From positions 146,431 to 210,430 of the forward strand of contig NZ_BATJ01000010.1 of NCBI RefSeq assembly GCF_000467125.1: DNA of 64,000 nt, written 5' to 3'. The position numbers and the translations under genes were made by a program. Source of the DNA: Vibrio proteolyticus NBRC 13287. GTDB taxonomy: Bacteria > Pseudomonadota > Gammaproteobacteria > Enterobacterales > Vibrionaceae. The notes beneath the pieces are model-generated. The model was not told the origin of the DNA. It made no database searches and was given only the letters and a program-made list of their open reading frames with translations. Shown here one piece after another: positions 26,471 through 35,845 of the stretch (within the stretch, counting starts at the first letter, position 1; each line of letters starts with the position of its first letter).

Positions 26471-27012
26471 GATTTAATCCCCTGTGGTTTAGCTCATAAC
26501 TAGCACTATTCAATTACGGATTAGAATGATTAGCGCCGTGAGTTAAAAGTAGGACAACTTAATTTTTTTGGGTTAGGACTTTTTTGCCATTACTTTATCT
26601 TTTTATGTCATACGGAAGTGTGAGAACGAAATAAGCACACAATTAGTCACTATTAAACACATTACATAATGGAATCTAAACCAATAAAAAACCAATAAAT
26701 TAGAGTATAAAACTAAAAAACCAACAAAAATCAGGGTTAGTGACTAAGTAAAAAACCAGTTGCTCATCTAAGATCAAATCGAAAAAGTCTCAAAAACGAA
26801 ACACAAATGACAAATCTATACATAAAATCATCATTTAATAGGACAGAGATCAACTTAAACACTTGGATTTAGCGTATTAATGGCGGTTTATTTACTGCAC
26901 TTAACTTGCACAATTTTGCTTCTCTTCTAGTCTGAAAGCATGGAAATAAAACCTGGCTGGGTATTAAAGATCAAGATGGCTTAAACGATTTTTTATGAAG
27001 GGAAGTCGGACA
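26471..27012. promoter_or_regulatory. AT-rich flp promoter region with AAACCAAYAAA repeats
   Basis: About 540 bases without a credible gene between flp and an AraC gene. AAACCAATAAA occurs twice in tandem (26678-26688 and 26689-26699), AAACCAACAAA follows at 26718-26728 and a shortened AAACCAG at 26753-26759. The repeats could be binding sites for the AraC-type regulator or H-NS-prone DNA. The promoters of flp and of the regulator must lie here. Confidence 0.5.
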
Positions 27013-27729
27013 ATGGATGAATTAAAATCTGGCCATTGGTTGGGAAAATCGACCACTTTTCTACCTCAGGATAAGGCATCAATCATTAAGCGTTATTTCA
27101 ATATTATCGATAGCGGTAGTGATGTTTCTATTTTAAGTGAGCCTGCAATTACATTTTGCTTTTTTTATTACGATCCTAATCAGAATCAAAATTTATTATT
27201 AACTGCGATCAAAATTTGCCAAAACTTGAATAAAAACTTGGTGTTAATCTACAACGGAGAAATCAATCACGAGTTTCTGGAATTGAAAGTTGTGCTTGAT
27301 CACTGTGATCTGAATTACTCCATATTTGAGAATTGGTTAATGACCCTCACTCATAGGTTGCTCAAGCAAGAGGATGTTTCTCAACAAACCCCGGTACTAA
27401 ACTCCCATCCCAGTGATGAGATCATGCGGATCGTGCGTTTTATTGATTCCAACCTGAGTACCACCATCAGAGAGGAGGATGCGGCGGCCAAATGCCACTA
27501 CTCTGTGACCTACTTTTCCAAACTGTTTCATAAAGTAATGGGGCAAAGTTTTCGCGACTACCTGATTGAAAAGCGGATTTCATTGGCAAAAAAGATCCTG
27601 TTGGAAGACAGAAAAGCCAAAATTGCGTTTGTCGCCTATCAATGTGGGTACCGTGATATCTCGTACTTTTCTCGCATCTTCAAGAAGCGAACTGGGGTTT
27701 CACCCGGCGTGTATCGCCAATTACATTAA
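27013..27729 (+). CDS. AraC family transcriptional regulator, next to Tad locus
   Basis: 238 residues from ATG 27013 (AAGGGAAG about 10 bases upstream; an in-frame ATG at 26995 is less well placed). The C-terminal 100 residues are an AraC double helix-turn-helix (IREEDAAAKCHYSVTYFSKLFHKVMG and AFVAYQCGYRDISYFSRIFKKRTGVSPGVYR). The N-terminal half is not a recognisable sugar-binding cupin. It is divergent from flp over a long AT-rich region with short repeats, so it is the leading candidate to control the pilus operon. This is inference from position. The gene is more AT-rich than its neighbours, which may point to acquisition together with the locus. Confidence 0.87.
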   Translation: MDELKSGHWLGKSTTFLPQDKASIIKRYFNIIDSGSDVSILSEPAITFCFFYYDPNQNQNLLLTAIKICQNLNKNLVLIYNGEINHEFLELKVVLDHCDLNYSIFENWLMTLTHRLLKQEDVSQQTPVLNSHPSDEIMRIVRFIDSNLSTTIREEDAAAKCHYSVTYFSKLFHKVMGQSFRDYLIEKRISLAKKILLEDRKAKIAFVAYQCGYRDISYFSRIFKKRTGVSPGVYRQLH

Positions 27730-27854
27730 CCAGATCACTCTCTTGTCTCTAACCCGTGAATCTTGATTTCCAAAGAAAAGGCAACATGCTAATCTTAACA
27801 AGCTTTTAACATAATAATTATTAAACCAATTTGCCAATAACACGGAGTTAGAGA

Positions 27855-29540
27855 ATGATTCAGCCTAACGAGTTAAGCAAAACAACCTGCGCTCTCCCGC
27901 CCCCCAATGAAATGATTTTAAAATGGGCAGAGGAACGCCCAAATGAAGTCTATCTAAAACAGATCATTAATCGCCAGTTTGTTGAGTACACCTATGCAGA
28001 GGTTGCCGATCAGGCACTGCGCCTGGTGACCGCCCTCAGAGAACTGGGCGTTCATCCAGGCGACAAAGTCGCCCTGGTATCAAAGAACTGTGCCGAGTGG
28101 TTTATTTGTGATCTGGCCATGATGCTGGGTGATTACATCAGCGTGCCGATCTTCCCTACGGCAGGGGCTGACACCATTGAGTACTGCGTCACTCACAGTG
28201 AAAGTAAAGCCCTGATCGGCGGAAAACTGGACAATGCTGACGCCACTCAGCAAGTCATCGATGCCATACCAGATCTCATCAGCATTGCACTACCCTATGA
28301 CTCAGCGCCTAAGTGCCAACATCAGTACAAACAGTTGCTCGCCCAGTCGCAACCCAGCTCAGAACGTCCACAACATTACGATGATAAACTGATGTCTCTG
28401 GTGTACACCTCGGGTACGTCCGGCTTACCCAAAGGGGCCATGCTCACCTATGGCGCGTTCAGTTGGTCGGCGCAGCAGCTGATCAATCATATCGGTATCG
28501 AAGAAAACGATCGTCTGTTCTCGTATCTGCCGCTGGCGCACATTACCGAGCGTGTTTACATCTTTGGCTCGTCAATCATGGGCGGTGTCCCGACGGCTTT
28601 TCCCGAGTCGCTGGACACCTTCATTGAAGATGTAAAAATGCAGCGCCCAACCCTGTTTATCTCGGTGCCTCGTTTGTGGACCCTGTTTCAGCAACGTATT
28701 CAGGACAAACTGCCACAGAGAAAGCTCAATCTTTTGCTCAAAATTCCGTTCATCAATACCCTGATCAAGAAAAAACTTGCCGACGGTCTGGGCCTGGATC
28801 AGGCTCGTGTCCTCGGTTGTGGCTCCGCCCCGGTTTCACCCGCGCTGCTGGAATGGTATCGCAGCGTCGGCCTGAACATTACTGAGGCCTGGGGGATGAC
28901 GGAATCATTTGCCTACAGCACACTTAACTATCCATTCCGCGCCGATAAAATCGGTACCGTCGGGAATGCCGGCCCCGGTATTGAACTGCGTATTGCCGCC
29001 GATGAAGAGATCATGGTGCGAGGAAAAGGGCTGTTCTCCGGATACTATAAGAACGACATCGCGACCCAGGAAGCGTTTGATGACAACGGCTGGTTACACA
29101 CGGGTGACATCGGCAAAATTGACCAAGACGGCTACCTGACGATCATGGGACGTAAAAAAGACACCTTTAAAACGGCGAAGGGCAAATTTGTCTCTCCGGT
29201 CCCCATTGAGAAAAAGCTGTTTGAATACAGTCGTGTCGAAATGATGTGTTTGATTGGACTGGGGCTACCTGCGCCGATCCTTCTGGTGGTTCCGCATGAT
29301 TTTCCTAACTTTGATCGTGCCCGTTATGAACGCACCACCAAAAAAGTCATCGATCGCATGAACTCAGAGTTGGAATCGCATGAACAGATCAAAGGGGTGC
29401 TCATGATCAAAGAGCCGTGGAGTATCGAAAACGGTATTCTGACCCCCACTTTGAAGATCAAACGCCACCTTCTGGAGCAGAAGTACCACGACATGGGTCA
29501 GAACTGGCCGAAAGGTCAACTGGTCGTGTGGGAAGAGTAA
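27855..29540 (+). CDS. AMP-binding long-chain acyl-CoA synthetase family protein
   Basis: 561 residues. The AMP-binding P-loop signature YTSGTSGLPKG is at residues 184-194. The acyl-adenylate core continues with LPLAHITERVY, an EAWGMTE motif and the hinge WLHTGDIGKIDQDGYLTIMGRKKD, then the C-terminal lid with the KTAKGKFVSP segment. This matches FadD-like/long-chain AMP ligases that make acyl-CoA from a fatty acid and ATP. The start has GGAG seven bases upstream. It stands alone with its own terminator. Chain-length preference is unknown. Confidence 0.88.
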   Translation: MIQPNELSKTTCALPPPNEMILKWAEERPNEVYLKQIINRQFVEYTYAEVADQALRLVTALRELGVHPGDKVALVSKNCAEWFICDLAMMLGDYISVPIFPTAGADTIEYCVTHSESKALIGGKLDNADATQQVIDAIPDLISIALPYDSAPKCQHQYKQLLAQSQPSSERPQHYDDKLMSLVYTSGTSGLPKGAMLTYGAFSWSAQQLINHIGIEENDRLFSYLPLAHITERVYIFGSSIMGGVPTAFPESLDTFIEDVKMQRPTLFISVPRLWTLFQQRIQDKLPQRKLNLLLKIPFINTLIKKKLADGLGLDQARVLGCGSAPVSPALLEWYRSVGLNITEAWGMTESFAYSTLNYPFRADKIGTVGNAGPGIELRIAADEEIMVRGKGLFSGYYKNDIATQEAFDDNGWLHTGDIGKIDQDGYLTIMGRKKDTFKTAKGKFVSPVPIEKKLFEYSRVEMMCLIGLGLPAPILLVVPHDFPNFDRARYERTTKKVIDRMNSELESHEQIKGVLMIKEPWSIENGILTPTLKIKRHLLEQKYHDMGQNWPKGQLVVWEE

Positions 29541-29595
29541 CGTGACCCGTCCTGATATGGGTTGACACTTTTTAGGACGTTACAACGCACAACAT

Positions 29596-29624
29596 AAAAG
29601 CTGCCCTGATGAGGCAGCTTTTTT
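29596..29624 (+). terminator. rho-independent terminator of the acyl-CoA synthetase gene
   Basis: AAAAGCTGCC (29596-29605), 7-nt loop, GGCAGCTTTT (29613-29622), further T. Confidence 0.9.
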
Positions 29625-29675
29625 CTTTCTATCTGTTCCATCTTCTCACTTTTCACCAATGTGCCCCAGCGCCAA

Positions 29676-29855
29676 TTAGAGAAAATCACTGTAGTGACGA
29701 TTTGCCTGAGGTGAAGAATTTAAGCCAGTATCACGTTGTAGATGCGGATTCAGTAACGCATACTCATTCGACGATGGCTTAGGTTCTTTATAAGTCAGGC
29801 TTTCCTTGTTCAAACTCCATATCAATTCAAAATGCCAGTTAATTGCGATCTTCAT
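29676..29855 (-). CDS. small DUF1127-like protein
   Basis: 59 residues from ATG 29855, with GGTGGGA six bases upstream; a longer frame from 29888 has no ribosome site. The segment ALLNPHLQRDTGLN resembles the C-terminal helix of DUF1127 proteins (LxxHLLxDIGL). It is divergent from a LysR gene 100 bases away, the same arrangement as the DUF1127/LysR pair at 30863-31930. Family membership is tentative. DUF1127 proteins such as YjiS are small Arg-rich proteins, some linked to RNA handling or metabolic control. Confidence 0.6.
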   Translation of the reverse strand: MKIAINWHFELIWSLNKESLTYKEPKPSSNEYALLNPHLQRDTGLNSSPQANRHYSDFL

Positions 29856-29955
29856 TGCGCTTCCCACCTTTACTCTCCGCTTTTTCAACGAATTATGGTG
29901 TGGTTCCGCTAAGATAACGAACGATCATTCATGACAATCACTATAAGCACAGATT

Positions 29956-30861
29956 ATGGACAATCGACTCAGGCACCTTGCCGCGCTGCGTTATTTCGAG
30001 GCCGCAGCCCGTCACCAAAGTTACAGTAAGGCCGCTCTGGAGCTGCACATCAGCCAGGCGGCGGTCAGTCAGAAAATACGTCAACTCGAAGATGAACTGG
30101 CGTGCAAATTATTCGTTCGTCAAGGGCGTGACATGCGTCTGACCGCCAAAGGGACCACTCTCTATCAGCAAGTCAGTAATGGATTCGAACACATTCTGAA
30201 TGGCCTGAACGCGATTCAGTCCGAGCCGCTGGAAGGCATGCTGACCGTGAACACCACGCCTTCTTTTGCTTCCCGTTGGCTGATGCCGAAACTCTGGAAA
30301 TTCACCATGGAGCACCCACTGATCCCGATCCGGGTTTACGCCACGACGGAACACCCGGTGATAAAATACGGCGAAGTCGATGTGGCAATCCGCCAAGGGC
30401 TGACTACCGATCTCGGCACCAATCTATGTAAAGAGGTGCTGTACGAGGAAGCGGTTTATCCGTTCTGTTCCCCTGAACTGGCCGACTCGATGCAACTAAC
30501 ACACCCCGAGCAGCTTTTGCAATGTTGGCTTATCCACGGAGTGGATACAAAAAACTTCACCTGGAAGAACTGGTTTCACGAAGCCGGAGTTGAAATGAGC
30601 GAAGAGAAGGTTCAATGGATGGAAGTCGGTACCTTTGATATGGGGCTCAGTGCGGTGATGGCGGGACACGGTGTGTGTCTGGGCACCGACAGTTTGGCGG
30701 GCGATTTCGTGGAACGCGGCTTACTGGTCAAGCCGTTTGACATCGGTATGTCACCTGGCGTGCGATATACCCTGTTCCACGATCCCGGCTCCTCCCGCCG
30801 TGCCCGGATAGAGGCATTTACCGACTGGCTGCACCGTGAAGTGGCTCAGCTCAGCCGATGA
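29956..30861 (+). CDS. LysR family regulator, GcvA-like
   Basis: 301 residues. A complete winged helix-turn-helix opens the protein (LAALRYFEAAARHQSYSKAALELHISQAAVSQKIRQLEDELACKLF) and the effector domain has GcvA-type motifs (GEVDVAIRQG, VYPFCSPELAD). The ATG at 29956 begins the family-typical N-terminus. It is divergent from the small DUF1127-like gene, and convergent with the second DUF1127 gene whose stop lies one base away. Target genes are not evident; auto-regulation and control of the small divergent gene are likely. Confidence 0.9.
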   Translation: MDNRLRHLAALRYFEAAARHQSYSKAALELHISQAAVSQKIRQLEDELACKLFVRQGRDMRLTAKGTTLYQQVSNGFEHILNGLNAIQSEPLEGMLTVNTTPSFASRWLMPKLWKFTMEHPLIPIRVYATTEHPVIKYGEVDVAIRQGLTTDLGTNLCKEVLYEEAVYPFCSPELADSMQLTHPEQLLQCWLIHGVDTKNFTWKNWFHEAGVEMSEEKVQWMEVGTFDMGLSAVMAGHGVCLGTDSLAGDFVERGLLVKPFDIGMSPGVRYTLFHDPGSSRRARIEAFTDWLHREVAQLSR

Positions 30862-30862
30862 T

Positions 30863-31072
30863 TCAGTTGCGCCAGAACGGCTTACTCACTTCAGATGCCA
30901 CCTGATCAGGGCTCAGTCCCAAATCATCCAACAGGTGAGGCGGCAATTCATTCAAGTGACGACGCGAACGGTAGTTGTGATGCCAACGTTTTAACTGGCA
31001 AAAGTAATTCTTAACAAAAGTACCAGTTACTTTTTTGGATTCTCTCTGGTGTGTAGTGATAACTGTGTTCAT
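30863..31072 (-). CDS. DUF1127 domain-containing small protein
   Basis: 69 residues from ATG 31072, preceded by AAGGAGG five bases upstream, one of the best ribosome sites in the window. The C-terminal half is a clear DUF1127 (YjiS-like) domain: LKRWHHNYRSRRHLNELPPHLLDDLGLS. The protein is basic with many Arg and His. It is divergent from the truncated LysR gene starting at 31094; LysR-like sequence begins only about 15 bases upstream of its start, which leaves almost no room for a normal divergent promoter. Confidence 0.82.
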   Translation of the reverse strand: MNTVITTHQRESKKVTGTFVKNYFCQLKRWHHNYRSRRHLNELPPHLLDDLGLSPDQVASEVSKPFWRN

Positions 31073-31093
31073 ACAGCCTCCTTGTAAGAAGCG

Positions 31094-31930
31094 TTGTTTG
31101 TGACCGCCGCAGCGGTCAGTCAGCAGATCCGCCAGTTGGAAGATTGGTTGGGGGTTGAGCTGTTCATCAGGCAACACCGGCGTGTCAAACTCACCGCGGA
31201 AGGCGGCATTTTGTATCAGCAGACTAAGCGTGGTTTCGATCACATTCAGGACGGCGTGCGTCAGGTCAACCAGGATCCCAACCCGAACCAACTCTCGATT
31301 TCAACCCTGCCATCGTTTGCCCAACATTGGCTGGTGCCCCGTATTGGTCAGTTCCGCCAGCAACATCCAGAGTTGGCGATGTTGATTGAGCCGCGCAATG
31401 AACTGATCAATTTTCAGGACTCGAATGTCGACATCTGTATTCGTTATGGCCGCGGCCACTATCCGAATCTGGAATCGCGCCTGTTCATGGACGAAGTGCT
31501 CTACCCGGTGTGCCATCCACTCTACCAACAGCAGCACAACATCTATCAGCTTGACGACCTGCACCGTGCCGAACTGATTGAAGATACCTGGCCGGACATT
31601 AATTGGGACGTATGGCTGAAAAACATTGGTCAGTTACCCAAACCGACCATACAGTACCATGGCTCACAGTTCGTTCTGGAAGGCGCGCTGGCCGTTCAGG
31701 GGGTCGCCCTGACCAAACACAGTCTGGCGTTTCGTTATATTCAGGAAGGCAAACTGGTTCGGATCGGTGATATTGCCCTGAGGCCAGAATACCAATATTA
31801 TTTGTGTGCTCCTGCAGGCTATTTCCGGCGTCCTAAAATCGCCCTGTTCTGTGAGTGGATTGAGGAGCAAGCGGCACAATTTCAATGTGAAGCTCAGTAT
31901 AATCTGACGGTGATTGAAGCCAAATACTAA
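31094..31930 (+). CDS. N-terminally truncated LysR family regulator (probable pseudogene)
   Basis: 278 residues from a TTG start. The LysR similarity begins at 31088 (EALFVTAAAVSQQIRQLEDWLG), right after an in-frame TAA at 31085. Against the neighbouring LysR (29956) the first about 27 residues are missing, that is helix 1 and part of helix 2 of the DNA-binding domain. The remaining helix-turn-helix, linker and effector domain are intact and uninterrupted. I checked the other frames upstream and found no missing exon-like piece, so this is a deletion rather than a frameshift. It may be inactive for DNA binding, or a recent pseudogene. Confidence 0.7.
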   Translation: MFVTAAAVSQQIRQLEDWLGVELFIRQHRRVKLTAEGGILYQQTKRGFDHIQDGVRQVNQDPNPNQLSISTLPSFAQHWLVPRIGQFRQQHPELAMLIEPRNELINFQDSNVDICIRYGRGHYPNLESRLFMDEVLYPVCHPLYQQQHNIYQLDDLHRAELIEDTWPDINWDVWLKNIGQLPKPTIQYHGSQFVLEGALAVQGVALTKHSLAFRYIQEGKLVRIGDIALRPEYQYYLCAPAGYFRRPKIALFCEWIEEQAAQFQCEAQYNLTVIEAKY

Positions 31931-31979
31931 CGTGGTATCCACACCATCTGAGCAGAACTGCACAAGACAACAGAAATAA

Positions 31980-32013
31980 AAAAGCCCCGTAAGCTTTCAC
32001 TTACGGGGCTTTT
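31980..32013. terminator. bidirectional terminator between LysR and fusA
   Basis: AAAAGCCCCGTAAG (31980-31993), 6-nt loop, CTTACGGGGCTTTT (32000-32013). Suits fusA on the minus strand and the LysR gene on plus. Confidence 0.9.
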
Positions 32014-32040
32014 GTCAATCGCTTAACTTAACCCAAAGAA

Positions 32041-34128
32041 TTACTTCTTAGCGTTACGCTCTTTAACTTCTGCGATTACTTGCTCAGCAACGTTTGACGG
32101 ACATGGTGCGTAGTGTGAGAACTCCATAGAGAACTGACCACGACCAGAAGTCATTGTACGTAGAGTACCGATGTAGCCGAACATTTCTGACAGAGGTACA
32201 TCACCCTTGATACGTACGCCAGTAGTACCAGCTTGTTGGTCTTTGATCATACCACGACGACGGTTCAGGTCACCGATTACGTCACCAACGTGATCTTCTG
32301 GAGTGAACACGTCAACTTTCATGATTGGCTCAAGAAGCTGCGGGCCCGCTTTAGGCATAGACTGACGGAATGCGCCTTTCGCTGCGATTTCGAACGCGAT
32401 TGCTGATGAGTCAACTGCGTGGAAACCACCGTCGAACAGCTCAACTTCAACGTCTAGCGTTGGGAAGCCAGCCAGAACACCGTTTTCCATCATGCCAGCA
32501 AAACCTTTTTCGATTGCAGGCCAGAATTCTTTAGGAACGTTACCACCAACTACTGATGAAGAGAACGTGAAGCCAGAGTTTGGCTCACCTGGTTTGATGC
32601 GGTAATCGATCTTACCGAACTGACCAGAACCACCAGACTGTTTCTTGTGCGTGTAGCTGTCTTCAACAGGCTGAGTGATGGTTTCACGGTAAGCTACCTG
32701 TGGAGCACCTACTTCCAGCTCAACGCCGTAAGTACGCTTCAGGATATCTACCTTGATGTCCAAGTGAAGTTCACCCATACCTTTCAGGATGGTTTCGCCT
32801 GAATCTTCGTCAGTTTCAACCTGGAATGATGGATCTTCTGCAACCATCTTACCGATCGCGATACCCATCTTCTCGCTGCCGCCCTTGTCTTTAGGCTTAA
32901 CTGCGATAGAGATTACTGGTTCTGGGAAGATCATTGGTTCCAGAGTACATTCGTGTTTTGGATCACACAGAGTGTGACCAGTTTGAACGTTCTTCATACC
33001 AACAACAGCGATGATGTCACCAGCTTGTGCTGCATCGATCTCGTTACGCTGGTCAGCGTGCATCTCAACCATACGGCCGATACGCTCTGTTTTACCAGTT
33101 GCAGAGTTCAGGATGGTATCGCCTTTCTTCATCTTACCTGAGTAGATACGGATGAAGGTCAGAGCACCGAAACGGTCGTCCATGATCTTGAACGCAAGCG
33201 CTTTTAGTGGCTCATCTGCAGATACAGTCGCAACTTCACCAGTCGCTTCACCTGTGTCTGGGTCAGTCAGAGGCTGAGGATCTACTTCTGTTGGCGATGG
33301 TAGGTAATCTACTACCGCGTCAAGAATAAGTTGGATACCTTTGTTCTTGTACGCTGAACCACAGTAAGTTGGGAAGAATGCCAGATCACGAGTACCTTTA
33401 CGGATACAACGTTTGATGTCTTCCAGAGAAGGCTCTTCGCCATCCATGTAAGCCATCATCAGGTCGTCGTCTTGCTCAACAGCAGTTTCGATCAGCATTT
33501 CACGGTATTCAGCAGCTTTCTCTACCATGTCTGCAGGGATGTCTTGAACTTCGTAGTTCTCTGGCTGACCAGAATCATCCCATACGTATGCTTTCTGGCT
33601 TAGTACGTCAACAACACCAACGAAATCTTCTTCGATACCGATAGGCAGAGTCATTACTAGAGGAGTTGCCGCTAGAACGTTTTGTACCTGATCTACAACT
33701 TTGTAGAAGTCAGCGCCCATACGGTCCAGTTTGTTAACGAAAATCAGACGTGATACGTGAGATTCGTCAGCGTAACGCCAGTTAGTTTCTGACTGAGGCT
33801 CAACACCACCAGAACCACAGAATACACCGATACCACCGTCAAGTACTTTCAGAGAACGGTAAACTTCGATTGTGAAGTCAACGTGTCCAGGAGTATCGAT
33901 GATGTTTAGACGGTGATCGTTCCAGAAACAAGTAGTTGCCGCAGACTGGATTGTAATACCACGTTCAGCTTCCTGCTCCATGAAGTCAGTAGTAGTTGAA
34001 CCGTCGTGAGTATCACCGATCTTGTGGATCTTACCAGTTAGCTTAAGGATACGCTCTGTAGAGGTAGTTTTACCCGCATCTACGTGAGCAAAAATACCAA
34101 TGTTTCTGTATTTTGATAAATCAGTCAT
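32041..34128 (-). CDS. fusA: elongation factor G, second copy (not in a str operon)
   Basis: 695 residues. G1 AHVDAGKT at residues 14-21, the G3 DTPGH motif, G4 NKLD, then domains II-V with the domain IV tip [18 protein letters not shown] drives translocation and ribosome recycling. No rpsL, rpsG or tufA lies beside it, so this is the paralogue located near radA in vibrios rather than the str-operon gene. Codon use is strikingly biased toward the set used in highly expressed genes (GTA, GGT, ACT, CGT, TCT), unlike its neighbours, suggesting strong expression at some time. Confidence 0.93.
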   Translation of the reverse strand: MTDLSKYRNIGIFAHVDAGKTTSTERILKLTGKIHKIGDTHDGSTTTDFMEQEAERGITIQSAATTCFWNDHRLNIIDTPGHVDFTIEVYRSLKVLDGGIGVFCGSGGVEPQSETNWRYADESHVSRLIFVNKLDRMGADFYKVVDQVQNVLAATPLVMTLPIGIEEDFVGVVDVLSQKAYVWDDSGQPENYEVQDIPADMVEKAAEYREMLIETAVEQDDDLMMAYMDGEEPSLEDIKRCIRKGTRDLAFFPTYCGSAYKNKGIQLILDAVVDYLPSPTEVDPQPLTDPDTGEATGEVATVSADEPLKALAFKIMDDRFGALTFIRIYSGKMKKGDTILNSATGKTERIGRMVEMHADQRNEIDAAQAGDIIAVVGMKNVQTGHTLCDPKHECTLEPMIFPEPVISIAVKPKDKGGSEKMGIAIGKMVAEDPSFQVETDEDSGETILKGMGELHLDIKVDILKRTYGVELEVGAPQVAYRETITQPVEDSYTHKKQSGGSGQFGKIDYRIKPGEPNSGFTFSSSVVGGNVPKEFWPAIEKGFAGMMENGVLAGFPTLDVEVELFDGGFHAVDSSAIAFEIAAKGAFRQSMPKAGPQLLEPIMKVDVFTPEDHVGDVIGDLNRRRGMIKDQQAGTTGVRIKGDVPLSEMFGYIGTLRTMTSGRGQFSMEFSHYAPCPSNVAEQVIAEVKERNAKK

Positions 34129-34213
34129 TGTCTTACTCTGTTAATAAGGTATAAAGTGCGCGCAGAGTATATCATATTCTGTCAATACTGATACCTTTGC
34201 GTGCCGTTGGACG

Positions 34214-34247
34214 AAAAAAAACATTGGGGTAGAAAACACCACCCCAA
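34214..34247 (-). terminator. rho-independent terminator downstream of radA
   Basis: On the minus strand TTGGGGT (34247-34241), a 10-nt loop, ACCCCAA (34230-34224), then a run of T (A run at 34214-34220 on plus). It lies about 75 bases after the radA stop. Confidence 0.75.
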
Positions 34248-34325
34248 AATCATAGTCAAAAATCGGATTTTATGTCGCCACTCTTCTGGCATCACGCGGA
34301 TTTGCAACAGGAAATCATACCAGAG

Positions 34326-35705
34326 TTACAGCTCATCAAACGCTTCAATCGCCTCAGATAACTTTTTCACGCCGTGGATTTGCATCCCCTCGATGCCACC
34401 TTTGGGCATATTCGCGGCAGGCACAATCGCCTTTTTAAAGCCGTGTTTGAACGCCTCATTCAATCGTTCCTGACCACTTGGTACTGGTCGGATTTCGCCT
34501 GCTAACCCGACTTCACCAAATACGACCACGTCTTTTGGCAACGGACGATCACGAAAGCTCGACAACAGCGCCATCAACAACGCCAGATCAGCGCTGGTTT
34601 CGGTGACCTTGACGCCACCAACCACGTTCACAAACACGTCTTGGTCCGCCATCTGCAAACCACCGTGCTTATGCAGCACCGCTAATAAAAGCGAGAGCCG
34701 GTTTTGCTCCAGGCCCACCGCGACCCGGCGCGGATTCGCCAGTTGGGAATAATCCACCAGCGCCTGAATCTCAACCAGCAAAGGCCGGGTCCCTTCCCAG
34801 ATCACCATGACCGAACTGCCGGAGGTGTCTTCTTCTCCCCGCGACAGGAAGATTGCCGACGGGTTGCTGACTTCACGCAGACCCTGACCGGTCATGGCGA
34901 ACACCCCAAGTTCATTCACCGCCCCAAAACGGTTTTTGTGGCTGCGCAAGGTGCGAAAACGGCTATCCGTACCACCATCGAGCAACACAGAGCAGTCAAT
35001 GATGTGCTCCAGCACTTTCGGCCCGGCCAGTGTGCCGTCCTTTGTCACGTGACCGACGATGAACACCGCGACATTGTTTTGCTTAGCGTAACGCGTCAGG
35101 GCAGTGGCAGATTCACGAACCTGCGCCACACTGCCCGGGGAAGATTGAACATCAGAGACGTGCATCACCTGAATGGAGTCAATCACCATGATGCGCGGCT
35201 GCTCTTTTTCGGCCACCTGGCAGATTCGGTCAACGTTTGTTTCCGACAACATTTTCAGGTTGTCTTTTGGCAACCCAAGGCGTGAAGCCCGCATCGCGAC
35301 CTGTTGCAATGATTCTTCCCCGGTCACATACAGCGTAGGCATCTGCGCCGACAGCTGACACATGGTCTGCAGCAACAGCGTCGACTTACCGGCTCCCGGA
35401 TTACCCCCGATCAGGATCGCAGCGCCCGGAACAATGCCACCGCCCAGTACCCGGTCCAGCTCTTTGAAACTACTGGTAAAACGAGGCACCTCCTGCAAAT
35501 CGATCTCCGCCAGAGTCTGAACCTGAGCTTCCGTCGCCGAACCGGCGTAACCGGCTAAACGCTCGTTGCGCGCCACAGTCGGCGATGCTGCCAGACGCAC
35601 CTCTGAAATGGTGTTCCATGAACCACAGGCGTTACACTGACCCTGCCAGCGCGGAAAATCGGCGCCGCAGTCATTACACACATAAGCACGCTTTGCTTTT
35701 GCCAT
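34326..35705 (-). CDS. radA: DNA repair protein RadA (Sms)
   Basis: 459 residues. The N-terminal C4 zinc finger has Cys10, 13, 24 and 27. The RecA-like core has Walker A GGNPGAGKST (100-109 region) and the RadA-specific KNRFG motif at 257-261. The C-terminal Lon-like domain is complete (GEVGLAGEIRPV region). RadA is a branch-migrating helicase in recombinational repair. It is divergent from the PilZ gene. In E. coli serB and radA are adjacent; here the PilZ gene lies between them. Confidence 0.97.
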   Translation of the reverse strand: MAKAKRAYVCNDCGADFPRWQGQCNACGSWNTISEVRLAASPTVARNERLAGYAGSATEAQVQTLAEIDLQEVPRFTSSFKELDRVLGGGIVPGAAILIGGNPGAGKSTLLLQTMCQLSAQMPTLYVTGEESLQQVAMRASRLGLPKDNLKMLSETNVDRICQVAEKEQPRIMVIDSIQVMHVSDVQSSPGSVAQVRESATALTRYAKQNNVAVFIVGHVTKDGTLAGPKVLEHIIDCSVLLDGGTDSRFRTLRSHKNRFGAVNELGVFAMTGQGLREVSNPSAIFLSRGEEDTSGSSVMVIWEGTRPLLVEIQALVDYSQLANPRRVAVGLEQNRLSLLLAVLHKHGGLQMADQDVFVNVVGGVKVTETSADLALLMALLSSFRDRPLPKDVVVFGEVGLAGEIRPVPSGQERLNEAFKHGFKKAIVPAANMPKGGIEGMQIHGVKKLSEAIEAFDEL

Positions 35706-35845
35706 TTGTCCCCTAAATTATCTAAGTCTGTGACGTGATTTTGAATTTAATGATAAAACACTTATTGAATCAGTCTATGAAGTGACTCAAGATCTGATTA
35801 TCACGGCCGATGAGTCATATAGTAAGGACACTCTAACAGAAAAAT

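Noticed and set aside
26795..26870. AT-rich segment before the AraC gene as a possible attachment site or mobile-element edge of the Tad locus
   Set aside because: I found no tRNA, integrase, direct repeat pair or IS end at either edge of the Tad locus.
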